Below, piece by piece: positions 52,175 to 59,442 of a stretch of DNA of 64,000 nucleotides. Under the pieces are notes generated by a model that saw only the letters and a program-made list of their open reading frames with translations, searched no databases and was not told the DNA's origin. The stretch lies in assembly GCF_900115155.1 (NCBI RefSeq), contig NZ_FOVM01000004.1, positions 214,551-278,550 of the forward strand, read 5' to 3'. Numbering within the stretch: the first letter of the stretch is position 1; each line of letters begins with the position of its first letter. This stretch comes from Mycetocola miduiensis. Lineage in GTDB: Bacteria > Actinomycetota > Actinomycetes > Actinomycetales > Microbacteriaceae. Made by a program: the position numbers and the translations under genes.

Positions 52175-53098
52175 ATGCTAATCGACGAGGACTTCCACAC
52201 CAGTGACACGGCGGAAGCCGAGGCGCTGATCGAGCATTTCTACCGCCGCGGCCGCCTCGTGGAAGGCCATCGGCCGTTCCAGTTCCGCCAGCAGGTCCGC
52301 GGTGATGAGCGAGCGAGCGTCGCCCATTACCAGATCAGTTCTCGGACGGATTTCGCGGTCGACATCGACGGCATTCTCGCCGTGGGCATGCTCTCCGGGG
52401 GAACCTACTCGGCACAAACCAACGGCCGTGAGATCGACGCCTCCCGTCCCTTCCTGCTGCGGCCTGGGGCCGCGCAGTCGAGCTCTGTCGGACTCGACCT
52501 CACGATGGCATACCTCGACCTTGACGCGCTTGCCGCGATCGCGTTCGGGGAGGGCAGCCCAACCGCTCGGCTCCGGTTCGATCTCGTCGCGCCGGTGTCC
52601 GCGGACGCGGCCAAACACTGGGCAGTTGCGGCAAGATTCCTTGACACGGCCATCGCGGACGATGAACTGTTCCGCAACGACGTGATCCGGCGGTCAGCGA
52701 CCGACGTGCTCTTGGCGTGTGCTCTGGAGGCGTTCGGTCTAACAACGCAGGATGCTGATGGCCGCCTGAATAGCGGACCCGCGTCGCTGCGGCGCGCATT
52801 GCAGTTCATCGAAGACCACGCGCCCGAGGCCATCACCGTCGTCGACATCGCAACAGCCGCGCGCCTGAGCCCTCGCGGGCTGCAGAACATCTTCCAGAAG
52901 GAACTGGGGACGACGCCGCTGACCTATCTGAGAAGGGCGAGGCTCGACGGAGCGCACCAGGAGTTGATCTCCTCGGACACGGCAGACACCACCGTGGCCG
53001 AGATCGCCAACCGGTGGGGATTTGCCCACATGCCGAAGTTCGCGTCGTACTACCGCGAGATCTACGGGACGAACCCGCACGAAACACTGCGGTCCTAG
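52175..53098 (+). CDS. AraC family transcriptional regulator (second)
   Basis: A 307-residue regulator with an N-terminal cupin-like domain (~20-180) and a C-terminal double HTH (~205-307): TVVDIATAARLSPRGLQNIF and VAEIANRWGFAHMPKFASYY. A ribosome site GAAAGGTGAG precedes the ATG at 52175. It is only distantly similar to the divergent regulator. A hairpin GTCCTAG-CGG-CTAGGAC lies at the stop (53091-53107). Confidence 0.9.
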   Translation: MLIDEDFHTSDTAEAEALIEHFYRRGRLVEGHRPFQFRQQVRGDERASVAHYQISSRTDFAVDIDGILAVGMLSGGTYSAQTNGREIDASRPFLLRPGAAQSSSVGLDLTMAYLDLDALAAIAFGEGSPTARLRFDLVAPVSADAAKHWAVAARFLDTAIADDELFRNDVIRRSATDVLLACALEAFGLTTQDADGRLNSGPASLRRALQFIEDHAPEAITVVDIATAARLSPRGLQNIFQKELGTTPLTYLRRARLDGAHQELISSDTADTTVAEIANRWGFAHMPKFASYYREIYGTNPHETLRS

Positions 53099-53167
53099 CG
53101 GCTAGGACTACGGTGCCGAGTACCGCGAGCAGCACGGTCCACCACACTGCGGCGATGACGGCAGCCG

Positions 53168-53401
53168 TCAGGACCGCGCTGGCACGGTCTCGATGTGCAG
53201 GGCATCCCCAAACAGCATGTGCCCGCACGTGAGCCTGCCCTCCGTCAGGGCGTTGAGCCGCATGTCGAAGTTGCCGGATTTCCGCGCCGACGGGAAGTCG
53301 ACGGGCAGGAAGACCTCGCCGAGCACCTGCCGGGCGTGTTCGACATCCCGGGAGGAGGCGACACGGCGGCTCCTGAACATTTCGACCGTGTCCGATTGCA
53401 T
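53168..53401 (-). pseudogene. Truncated AraC regulator (N-terminal fragment)
   Basis: 77 codons from the ATG at 53401 match the first ~80 residues of the regulator at 50842-51855 at roughly half the positions (MFRSRRVASSRDVEHARQVL against MFKSRRIASAQGVEETRQVL, then FLPVDFPSAR against FLPVELPSAR). The match ends at ALHIETVPA and a stop follows two codons later. The sensor remainder and both HTHs are missing. A short hydrophobic reading (TAAVIAAVWWTVLLAVLG) in another frame just beyond suggests it was joined to an unrelated membrane-protein tail. Confidence 0.8.
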
Positions 53402-53886
53402 GCGGGGGTTGTACCTGTTGCGAATGAACGCGGAGATCGCGCCCGCAAATCGGATGCTCCGCGGCGCTGGGCGGATATCGGGCAGGCCGTGCCCCCGCAT
53501 ACAGTAAGCGCTGTCGAAGTGCCCCGCTTCGACGATGCACTGTGGCCCCTTCGAGCGGGGCCACAGTGTGCCGTTCCGCAGCACTCGGCACCGCCACAAG
53601 TGGTGCCTGCCTGAAAGCCAGCAACAATGAGTTTCCACCGAAATACCCACCGCGCCGAAGTGTTCGTGCTCGCCGGCTCGGGGCACACCTTCCGCGTCCA
53701 GTGCGACTGTGCGAAGAAACGCGATCACGATTTTGCGAAGCCCACTGCCCGTGAAGACGCAGCGGGCTGCAGTGAATCTTCGTGACCGGGTTGTTGAGGG
53801 ACGGCTGTCGAGCCGCCATTGGCTGGCGAACACGAGTGTGGAGGGATCCGTCAGATCCCGATCGGGTGCGGCGGTATCCGCAGGCA
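53402..53886. other. Gene-poor stretch with hairpins and an unconfirmed 53-codon frame
   Basis: 485 bp without a recognised gene. It contains the 12-bp hairpin listed separately, a second inverted repeat GGCACC/GGTGCC (53587-53607), and an open frame of 53 codons from ATG 53627 (MSFHRNTHRAEVFVLAGSGH...) with no clear ribosome site. I cannot support the frame as a gene. Confidence 0.5.
53538..53568. repeat. Perfect 12-bp inverted repeat
   Basis: CACTGTGGCCCC-TTCGAGC-GGGGCCACAGTG. It would form a very stable hairpin; no U-run on either side, so either a terminator remnant or a protein site. Confidence 0.7.
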
Positions 53887-54600
53887 ATGCTGGGACCACT
53901 CTTCTGGGGATGGTTCAGAGCCAGAACGGAGGACCAACGCGAGTGGCGTTACCCCACCGGGCCCTCCGAGGTCAGCATCGCCGGAAACCACCCCGTCCGA
54001 ATCCTTGTCATTGGCGACGGACCAGCGGCGGGTTGCGGCGTGCGGACCCACCAGCTGGGATTCGCTGGACACCTGGCCAGGAACATTGCCGGACGCCTTG
54101 AGCGCGGTGTTGTGGTGACGGTGGCGGCGCAGCCGGCCGCGTCGGCTCGCTCGATCCTCAGACGACTCGACGGCCTAAATCTCGACGGCTACGACGCCAT
54201 CGTCCTCATGCTCGCCACAACCGATGCTTTCTGCCTGACCCCTCGCCGCAGTTGGCAGCGCGACATGACCGCTCTGGTGCACGCCTTGAACTCAGGGAGC
54301 ACCGCATCCGTGTCCGTGACCAGCGCCGCCAATCTCCATGTGGCACGGTCGCTCTCCCCATTTGCGCGCTTTCTCACGGGTAGTCACGCGCGAATGCTCG
54401 ATATCGAGACCAGTCACATTTGCGCACAGTCAAACACGCCCATGATTTCGTTGGATGCCGCCTCAGACCTCACTTCTCGCACGTACGCGCTGTGGGGCCG
54501 CCGCATCGGTGCGCACGTCGCGGGCTCCCTGCACGAAGGGGACCCTGCAACCCGATATGCGAACGCAGCAACCGAATTCCAAACGCGCGCTCGCTGGTGA
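53887..54600 (+). CDS. SGNH/GDSL hydrolase-like protein
   Basis: A 237-residue protein. VIGDGPAAGCG resembles block I of SGNH hydrolases, but the nucleophile Ser position reads Gly-Pro. The regions YDAIVLMLATTDAF and LHEGDP might be later blocks, without the expected Asn or the DxxH pair. It may therefore be a catalytically dead relative. I take the ATG at 53887; an in-frame GTG at 53782 would add 35 residues, and neither has a good ribosome site. Confidence 0.6.
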   Translation: MLGPLFWGWFRARTEDQREWRYPTGPSEVSIAGNHPVRILVIGDGPAAGCGVRTHQLGFAGHLARNIAGRLERGVVVTVAAQPAASARSILRRLDGLNLDGYDAIVLMLATTDAFCLTPRRSWQRDMTALVHALNSGSTASVSVTSAANLHVARSLSPFARFLTGSHARMLDIETSHICAQSNTPMISLDAASDLTSRTYALWGRRIGAHVAGSLHEGDPATRYANAATEFQTRARW

Positions 54601-55296
54601 GGGGGTCCGGGCAGCGCCGGCTGCGTGATCCGGATGCTCAGGGTGCCGGAGGAATCGTCACGCGGCGGAGGGAGGGTGGGGTCGCAGGGCATACAACCCC
54701 ACCCAGTGGGGAAAACGTGGGGGCTCGTCCGGGTCCCCGGAACTCACGTGATGATCTTTCCGCTGAGTGATCGCAGGAGCAGCGTGCGCCGCACTCTAGC
54801 TGTACCCGGCATCGACGAAGGCACCATTCAATTGACGGTTCATGCCCATAAACCATGTCCTGGTGACCGATGCGAAATCCGCAGTAGCCAAGAGCGCCAT
54901 GACCTGCAAAGTGTCGCGGAGACGCTGCTCTCTGATGCCTTCGGAGGCTGAGCCTCTCCGCTCACTCATCGGGCAACCGTCCGGATGCTTCGTGTCGTGC
55001 CGCTTCCGCTCGAGAACGCTGCCGGTACGCGGGTACGACGAGGTGCCCGCATCGCGACCCGAAGTCGTCTACATGGGCGAGGGTGGCTTCGTCAGGCCTG
55101 TGGGCCACCTGTCCGGCTTCGGTGGATAGCCGATAGTCAACACGAGCCCTTCACTGATGCAGAACGCTGAATCCACCGGGGAGCATCCGCTCCCTTGGAG
55201 CCTCCTCTCGTGTGCGAGCACGAGCGTGCCCAACGAAACACTGAGAATGCGCTCGAAAACGCGCGCACATTCCGAGACACGAACGGTTGAACACTC
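54601..55296. other. Gene-poor stretch inside the island
   Basis: 696 bp with only weak, inconsistent open frames (for example 54625-54951, which matches nothing I know). It holds the degenerate repeat at 55167-55193. Probably decayed sequence. Confidence 0.55.
55167..55193 (+). repeat. Degenerate second copy of the 56977-57003 hairpin arm
   Basis: 26 of 27 bases match 56977-57003 (CTGAATCC...GAGCATCCGCTCC). Similarity fades after CCGCTCC, so the closing arm of the hairpin is degraded here. It precedes the lipoprotein gene by 103 bp. Confidence 0.75.
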
Positions 55297-55863
55297 ATGC
55301 ACATTGCACAGAAGGCGCGCGTCGCCACCATCGTGGTCCTTGCGACCACCCTGCTCGCCGGCTGCGCCGCATCCGAGCCGAGCGCCAAGGCTGGCCTCAC
55401 GCCGAGTTCGACCGTCGAAGAGACCGCGCCCACGCAAACCTCGTCGCCCGAGGAAGCCTTCCGGGGAGCGACCAAGGTCAGCGTCGCCGTCACCGTCACC
55501 GAGGTCATTGACCCCAGGGCCTTCCTCGTCGAACCCCGAGCATTCGAGCGGGAGACCAGGGGTTACTCGGGTGAGATCACCGCCGAGCTCAGCGCCACCA
55601 CAAAGCTCGTCACTCCCACCGAGAACGAGTGCGGATACGCACAGACTCTCGCTTTTGCGAAGCGGTTTTTTGCTGAGAACCCGGACGACGCAGGCATCGA
55701 GAACGGAGTCTTCCTGACCCTCCACTATTACCCGCGTCTGCTCGAAGCCGGCTTCGCCTACATGGCCGATGACTCGGGTGAGTTCTACGAATGGCAAACC
55801 GGCGCCCAAGGCGTCGGCACTGACCTCTCGTCCACCTGCCCTGACTTCGGCAACGGCCGATAG
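55297..55863 (+). CDS. Putative lipoprotein
   Basis: A 188-residue protein. The signal peptide ends with the lipobox LLAGC (Cys24), followed by a Ser/Thr-rich spacer. No domain recognised. The mature part has a regular alternation of beta-like segments and two Cys (in ENECGYA and SSTCPDF). The gene lies 62 bp before the coiled-coil membrane protein gene on the same strand. Confidence 0.75.
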   Translation: MHIAQKARVATIVVLATTLLAGCAASEPSAKAGLTPSSTVEETAPTQTSSPEEAFRGATKVSVAVTVTEVIDPRAFLVEPRAFERETRGYSGEITAELSATTKLVTPTENECGYAQTLAFAKRFFAENPDDAGIENGVFLTLHYYPRLLEAGFAYMADDSGEFYEWQTGAQGVGTDLSSTCPDFGNGR

Positions 55864-55925
55864 TCAGCAACACGAGCACGTCCCCTCAACCACCCACCAA
55901 CTATCCCCAGAAGGAGATGATGACC

Positions 55926-56858
55926 ATGACTGACGAGATCAGTACCAAGAACACGACGTCGCCGAAGTACGGCAAGAAGCACCTTGCCTTCCTCATCGCG
56001 GCGGTGCTGATCCTCGCCGGCGGACTCGTCTCCGTGGGCGCGGTCAGTGCGTACGCCAAAGAGACCGACCGCCAGTGCGTCGCTGTCCTGAAGGACGGCA
56101 GCAAGGCGGCCAAGGCCGCGAAGGCATCTTTCGCGTCGGCATCCGACGCGCTCGAGGCCGTGGAAAGCACAACTCTCCCGGCTGAAGCCGAGAAGAGCCG
56201 CAAGTACGCGGAGCATCCCGGAACCGAAGCCGTCGAGGCTGTGCCTGCTGTTGAGGCAAGCGAAGGCGTCACCGCCGTGGCTGCCGTCGAAGCCGTTCCT
56301 GCTCGACCGAGCGGTGCTGAATTCATCGCCGGCGTGACTGACAGCGGTTCTGCCCTCGGCAAGGCCAACACGATCCTCACCGAGTGCACCTCGCGTGAGG
56401 ACGTCGCGTCCATCACGGCCGCGACGGCGAAGGTCAAGACTGCTGCCAAGACGCTCGACGCGAGTGTCACCGCGCTGACTGACGACTTCGCCGTGTTCCA
56501 GACCGAAGAGGCCACCCGCATCGCGGCCGAACGCGAAGCCGCACGCATCGCAGCTGAGAAGGAAGCCGCGCGGGTTGCCGCGGAGGCTGAGGCTGCTCGG
56601 AAAGCTGCCGAAGAAGCAGCGCGCCAGAAAGCTGCTCGCCAGAACTCCGGTGGCGTAAGCTCCGGATCCTCCGGCGGAGGCACCAAGAAGAGCAGCGGCG
56701 GCGGATACAGCAAACCCCCCAGCAGCGGTGGCGGTGGCAGTTACACCCCACCCAAGCGGCCAAGCGGCGGAGGCCAGGTCGGTCCTGGTGGCGGCAACAA
56801 CGGCGTCTGCTGGGGCGTCAACAGCAATGGTGTCGGGATACAGGTTCCCTGCCCGTAA
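55926..56858 (+). CDS. Membrane-anchored coiled-coil, Gly-rich protein
   Basis: A 310-residue protein with one N-terminal helix (~20-42). A long helical region is rich in Ala, Glu, Lys and Arg, with a strong heptad coiled coil ending in repeats of EAARIAAEREAARIA type (~195-235). The C terminus is Ser/Gly/Pro-rich and ends in a small Cys-containing motif CWGVNSNGVGIQVPCP. Of three candidate starts I choose ATG 55926, placing AAGGAG 9 nt upstream. No family recognised; the layout resembles surface-exposed proteins of mobile elements. Confidence 0.75.
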   Translation: MTDEISTKNTTSPKYGKKHLAFLIAAVLILAGGLVSVGAVSAYAKETDRQCVAVLKDGSKAAKAAKASFASASDALEAVESTTLPAEAEKSRKYAEHPGTEAVEAVPAVEASEGVTAVAAVEAVPARPSGAEFIAGVTDSGSALGKANTILTECTSREDVASITAATAKVKTAAKTLDASVTALTDDFAVFQTEEATRIAAEREAARIAAEKEAARVAAEAEAARKAAEEAARQKAARQNSGGVSSGSSGGGTKKSSGGGYSKPPSSGGGGSYTPPKRPSGGGQVGPGGGNNGVCWGVNSNGVGIQVPCP

Positions 56859-56978
56859 CCGTCCTGCCCCGCAACAACCCCCTCGTCCACCAACGGTGGA
56901 TGGAGGTACGGGCCACGTCGCCAACGGGCGGCGCGCCTAGCCCGAGCTACAGGCTCCCGAGCCTGTGCCGGTAACACT

Positions 56979-57014
56979 GAATCCCCCGGGGAGCATCCGC
57001 TCCTCGGGGGATTC
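56979..57014 (+). terminator. Intrinsic terminator after the coiled-coil protein gene
   Basis: GAATCCCCCG-G-GGAGC, loop ATCC, GCTCC-T-CGGGGGATTC, then TCTTCC. One arm is repeated at 55167. A second hairpin ACAGGCTC/GAGCCTGT lies just upstream (56949-56966). Confidence 0.8.
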
Positions 57015-57082
57015 TCTTCCTCGTCTGCGGACGGTTCTTGGCAGGAACGCAGCGTACGCACACCCCGAACGAAAGGTTCAGC

Positions 57083-57295
57083 ATGGCTGAAAACAGCACC
57101 CCACCCAAGCGGCCCACCGAGGCCGAAATCGACGCGGAAATGGCCCGCATCGACGGCATCAACGGTTCCGCCGGGCACCGCCTCGAGGATCCGTACCTGC
57201 GAGATCTCATGCGCAAGCAGATCGCCGGCGACATTACTGGCGACGAGGCCCGTGAGCTCGGCATGGAACACCTGCGTAAGCAGGTGAAGGAGTGA
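57083..57295 (+). CDS. VbhA-like antitoxin family small protein
   Basis: A 70-residue acidic/basic helical protein. The arrangement GHRLED...MRKQIAGDITGDEAR resembles the antitoxin VbhA fold (helix with S-x-x-x-E-G, then a helical pair), which blocks Fic toxins. The inhibitory motif is degenerate here: Gly instead of Ser/Thr and Asp instead of Gly/Asn. No Fic gene is in the window. GAAAGG precedes the ATG at 57083; the longer frame from 57038 is rejected. Family assignment is by eye. Confidence 0.6.
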   Translation: MAENSTPPKRPTEAEIDAEMARIDGINGSAGHRLEDPYLRDLMRKQIAGDITGDEARELGMEHLRKQVKE

Positions 57296-57342
57296 GCGAG
57301 CAGGACTACATCCCCGGAACCAGCGTCAGAGAGCTACGACTA

Positions 57343-57378
57343 GCCCCGCCTGATCTTCGGATCGGGCGGGGCCTTTTC
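57343..57378 (+). terminator. Intrinsic terminator after the VbhA-like gene
   Basis: GCCCCGCC-T-GATC, TTCG loop, GATC-G-GGCGGGGC, followed by CTTTTCTG. A textbook stem and U-run. Confidence 0.92.
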
Positions 57379-57519
57379 TGGGTGAACAGGAAACCCTAAA
57401 CATGTACTGGGTTTAGGGTTCCCTTTAAACAGGCCGAATGTACAGTTTTCGGGTGACGTTGCTGTGAGGGTTGCTATGCGTGAGCTGTCCAGTGGAGCTA
57501 CTTCCCAGTGTTTATATGT

Positions 57520-57596
57520 GCCCCCGGCAGGATTGGAACCTGCGACCAAGAGATTAGAAGGCTCCTGGTTGCCGCCCGAAGTGGGGGAGTGGGGGC
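57520..57596 (-). pseudogene. Decayed tRNA-Arg(UCU)-like sequence
   Basis: On the minus strand 77 nt start GCCCCC and end GGGGGC, giving a 6-bp acceptor stem. The T-arm GCAGG-TTCCAAT-CCTGC is perfect, and CCTTCTAA resembles the anticodon loop of tRNA-Arg(UCU). The D-arm is unrecognisable, position 8 is C, the anticodon stem has a mismatch with a 9-nt loop, and the T-loop has C instead of the usual purine. A dead tRNA copy is more likely than a working one. It is 110 bp from the tRNA-Phe gene. Confidence 0.55.
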
Positions 57597-57660
57597 GCTT
57601 TTTAGCGATGGGGTGCAGTTACGAGTGGACTAAGCCCATTTTTGGCCTACATTTGAGGGC

Positions 57661-57704
57661 AAAGAAAAAGGCCCTCTCCCCAGTAGAAGCCTAGGGAAAG
57701 GGCC
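57661..57704 (-). terminator. tRNA-Phe terminator
   Basis: On the minus strand GGCCCTTTCCC pairs with GGGAGAGGGCC (one mismatch) and is followed by TTTTTCTTT. It abuts the tRNA 3' end. Confidence 0.85.
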
Positions 57705-57741
57705 AGTGGCTCCGACCGGCATCGATCCGGTGACCTTTCGA
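57705..57741 (-). repeat. Proximal copy of the tRNA-Phe 3' end (putative att site)
   Basis: Partner of the 37-bp repeat at 48985-49021, inside the intact tRNA gene. It spans the acceptor 3' strand, the T-arm and the variable-region edge. Confidence 0.8.
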
Positions 57742-57779
57742 TTTTCAGTCGAACGCTCTACCAACTGAGCTACAGAGCC
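57707..57779 (-). tRNA. tRNA-Phe (GAA)
   Basis: 73 nt: acceptor GGCTCTG/CGGAGCC, D-arm with TAGCTCAGTTGGTAGAGC, anticodon loop CTGAAAA (GAA), T-arm with TCGATG loop; A73, no encoded CCA. Last of three tRNAs on the minus strand. Confidence 0.97.
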
Positions 57780-57803
57780 AGGCAACTTTCGCCGCCGAAA
57801 GGT

Positions 57804-57827
57804 GAAAAACCCTTCCTTTCGGAAGGG
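57804..57827 (-). terminator. Terminator between tRNA-Asp and tRNA-Phe
   Basis: On the minus strand CCCTTCC-GAAA-GGAAGGG-TTTTTC. tRNA-Phe is therefore probably transcribed partly by read-through or from its own promoter. Confidence 0.85.
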
Positions 57828-57840
57828 CTCTTCTCCTCAG

Positions 57841-57914
57841 CGACCCTGACGGGACTTGAACCCGCGACCTCCGCCGTGACAGGGCGGCACGCTAACCAAC
57901 TGCGCTACAGGGCC
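57841..57914 (-). tRNA. tRNA-Asp (GTC)
   Basis: 74 nt: acceptor GGCCCTG/CAGGGTC, D-arm TAGCGCAGTTGGTTAGCG, anticodon loop CTGTCAC (GTC), T-loop TTCAAGT; G73 as usual for Asp. Confidence 0.97.
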
Positions 57915-57949
57915 TTACTTTTTTACTTGTACTGAGTGTAGTAGCTATG

Positions 57950-58022
57950 TGACCCCAACGGGATTCGAACCCGTGCTACCGCCGTGAAAGGGCGGCGTCC
58001 TAGGCCACTAAACGATGGGGCC
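57950..58022 (-). tRNA. tRNA-Glu (TTC)
   Basis: 73 nt: acceptor GGCCCCA/TGGGGTC, D-arm TCGTTTAGTGGCCTAGGA, anticodon loop CTTTCAC (TTC), T-loop TTCGAAT. First of the three-tRNA cluster Glu-Asp-Phe. Confidence 0.97.
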
Positions 58023-58179
58023 GAGAGCCGGTGAAGGCTCCGTAACTACCGAGAAGAAGCATACGGGTCCGAGCGCGATTTGCCAAAACGAGCTCGCAGA
58101 CGGTGTTTCGCTCACCCCGGCCGGATGATTCGCGAGGCGTGGTGGATCGATAGCGTGTGCCTGTTTGCAGTGGTAATCC

Positions 58180-58836
58180 GTGACGAATGGACGCGCGATG
58201 GCGGCAAGGGCTGACCACGACACACCGACACGGCGGCGCTGGGGCGAGGCGCGAGAAATCCTGATCGTGTTTCTTCTCGCGGTCACCGCCATACTCACCG
58301 CATGGTGCGGGTTCGAGTCCTCGAAATGGGGCGGACAGATGTCGATTCAGTTCAGTCAGGCCTCTGGTGCGAGGATCCAGTCGGTCGACTTCGCGAGCGC
58401 GTCGCGGGACGCCCGGGCGGTCGACCTCGCCATCTACACGGAGTGGGTCCTCGCGACAGCGCGCGGAGACAGTGCACTCGCCGACTACGTCAGCGATCGA
58501 TTCTCGCCCGACTTGGCCGTCGCTTTCGACCACTCGCAAGCCGGCGGGCAGGAACTGGCATCGCCGTTTCGCGACCCGTCGTACGTTCCAGCCGGCACCG
58601 AGGAGGCGGCAGCGGCCTCCGATCGCGCCGACGCGAAGTTCGACGCAGCGCTTCAAAGCAATCATCGCGGCGACAACTACTCAATCCTCACCGTGCTCTT
58701 CGCCATGGTTTTGTTCTTCACGGCGATGTCGCAGCGGAGCACGTCGCCCTGCGCCGGGTGGTTCCTGCTCGGCCTCGGCATCGTTGTAGCCGTCGCCGGG
58801 ATGGTGATCCTCGCTACCTTCCCTGTTCTGATCTGA
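58180..58836 (+). CDS. Small membrane protein of unknown function
   Basis: A 218-residue protein with one N-terminal helix (~25-45) and two C-terminal helices (~165-182 and ~190-215), with a soluble middle of ~115 residues rich in Ala, Asp and Ser. It resembles the uncharacterised DUF4337-like group by layout (LTAWCGFESSKWGGQMS). The start could be the GTG at 58180 or the ATG at 58198; neither has a strong ribosome site. Divergent from the tRNA cluster. Confidence 0.75.
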   Translation: MTNGRAMAARADHDTPTRRRWGEAREILIVFLLAVTAILTAWCGFESSKWGGQMSIQFSQASGARIQSVDFASASRDARAVDLAIYTEWVLATARGDSALADYVSDRFSPDLAVAFDHSQAGGQELASPFRDPSYVPAGTEEAAAASDRADAKFDAALQSNHRGDNYSILTVLFAMVLFFTAMSQRSTSPCAGWFLLGLGIVVAVAGMVILATFPVLI

Positions 58837-58846
58837 CCGGAACTCG

Positions 58847-58882
58847 AAAACCCCGCAGCTCTTCGAAGAGCCGCGGGGTTTT
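58847..58882. terminator. Bidirectional terminator
   Basis: AAAACCCCGC-A-GCTCTTCGAAGAGC-C-GCGGGGTTTT between convergent genes; A/U runs on both sides. Confidence 0.95.
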
Positions 58883-58900
58883 CGGATGCCGGTCGGATGC

Positions 58901-59395
58901 CTAGTGGCTGCCTTCTTCGCGGAGCTTCACGATGCCGGCTTCGACGATCGCTGTGGCTTCTGCCGCGTCGCCCCAGCCCTCGATCTTCACCCATTTGTTG
59001 GGCTCGAGGTCCTTGTAGCGGGCGAAGAAGTGCTCGAACTCCTGGCGAGTCTGCTCCGGAACGTCGGTGATGTCCTGGATGTGCGCCCAGCGCGGGTCCT
59101 TCTCCTGGACGCAGAGGACCTTCGCGTCAGAGCCGGCTTCGTCGCTCATGTTTAGCACGCCGACGGGGCGCACCTTGATTCCGACGCCCGGGAAAACGGG
59201 GTACTCGAGAAGCACAAGCGCGTCGACGGGGTCACCGTCGAGGCCGAGCGTGTTTTCGAAGTACCCGTAATCCACGGGGTAGCTGAAGGCGGTGAACAGG
59301 ACGCGGTCCAGGTAGACCCGACCTGTTTCGTGGTCGACCTCGTACTTGTTGCGGCTGCCCTTGGGGATTTCTACGACGACGTCATATCCGGCCAT
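58901..59395 (-). CDS. ppa: Inorganic pyrophosphatase
   Basis: A 164-residue family I pyrophosphatase that hydrolyses PPi and drives biosynthesis forward. The metal-binding signature DGDPVD (53-58) gives Asp53, Asp55 and Asp58; [11 protein letters not shown] and FSYPVDYGY are also family-typical. The ribosome site GAGGAG precedes the ATG. Divergent from tilS with 47 bp between starts. Confidence 0.97.
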   Translation of the reverse strand: MAGYDVVVEIPKGSRNKYEVDHETGRVYLDRVLFTAFSYPVDYGYFENTLGLDGDPVDALVLLEYPVFPGVGIKVRPVGVLNMSDEAGSDAKVLCVQEKDPRWAHIQDITDVPEQTRQEFEHFFARYKDLEPNKWVKIEGWGDAAEATAIVEAGIVKLREEGSH

Positions 59396-59442
59396 GAAGG
59401 TGTACTCCTCTTTTGTCTGAAAGTCTGCAATAACGTTACTTG

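Larger units (their letters stand above)
48985..57741. mobile_element. Putative genomic island in the 3' end of tRNA-Phe
   Basis: The 8.7 kb segment is bounded by the 37-bp tRNA-Phe repeat on both sides. Contents are accessory: metal exporter and sensor, AraC regulators (one broken), SGNH-like protein, lipoprotein, coiled-coil membrane protein, VbhA-like antitoxin, tRNA-like relic, long gene-poor stretches and several hairpins. I find no integrase or excisionase gene, so the element is either decayed or was mobilised in trans. The borders are seen; the history is inferred. Confidence 0.6.

Noticed and set aside
53627-53788. 53-codon frame MSFHRNTH...
   Set aside because: Could be real but has no ribosome site and no recognised relative; recorded only in the gap entry.
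54625-54951. 108-codon frame in the island gap
   Set aside because: No ribosome site, no family resemblance and inconsistent composition; treated as non-coding.
57520-57596. Functional tRNA-Arg
   Set aside because: D-arm, anticodon stem and T-loop break the rules; listed as a relic instead.
48985-57741. Prophage
   Set aside because: No structural, packaging or lysis gene is visible; only island-like accessory genes.
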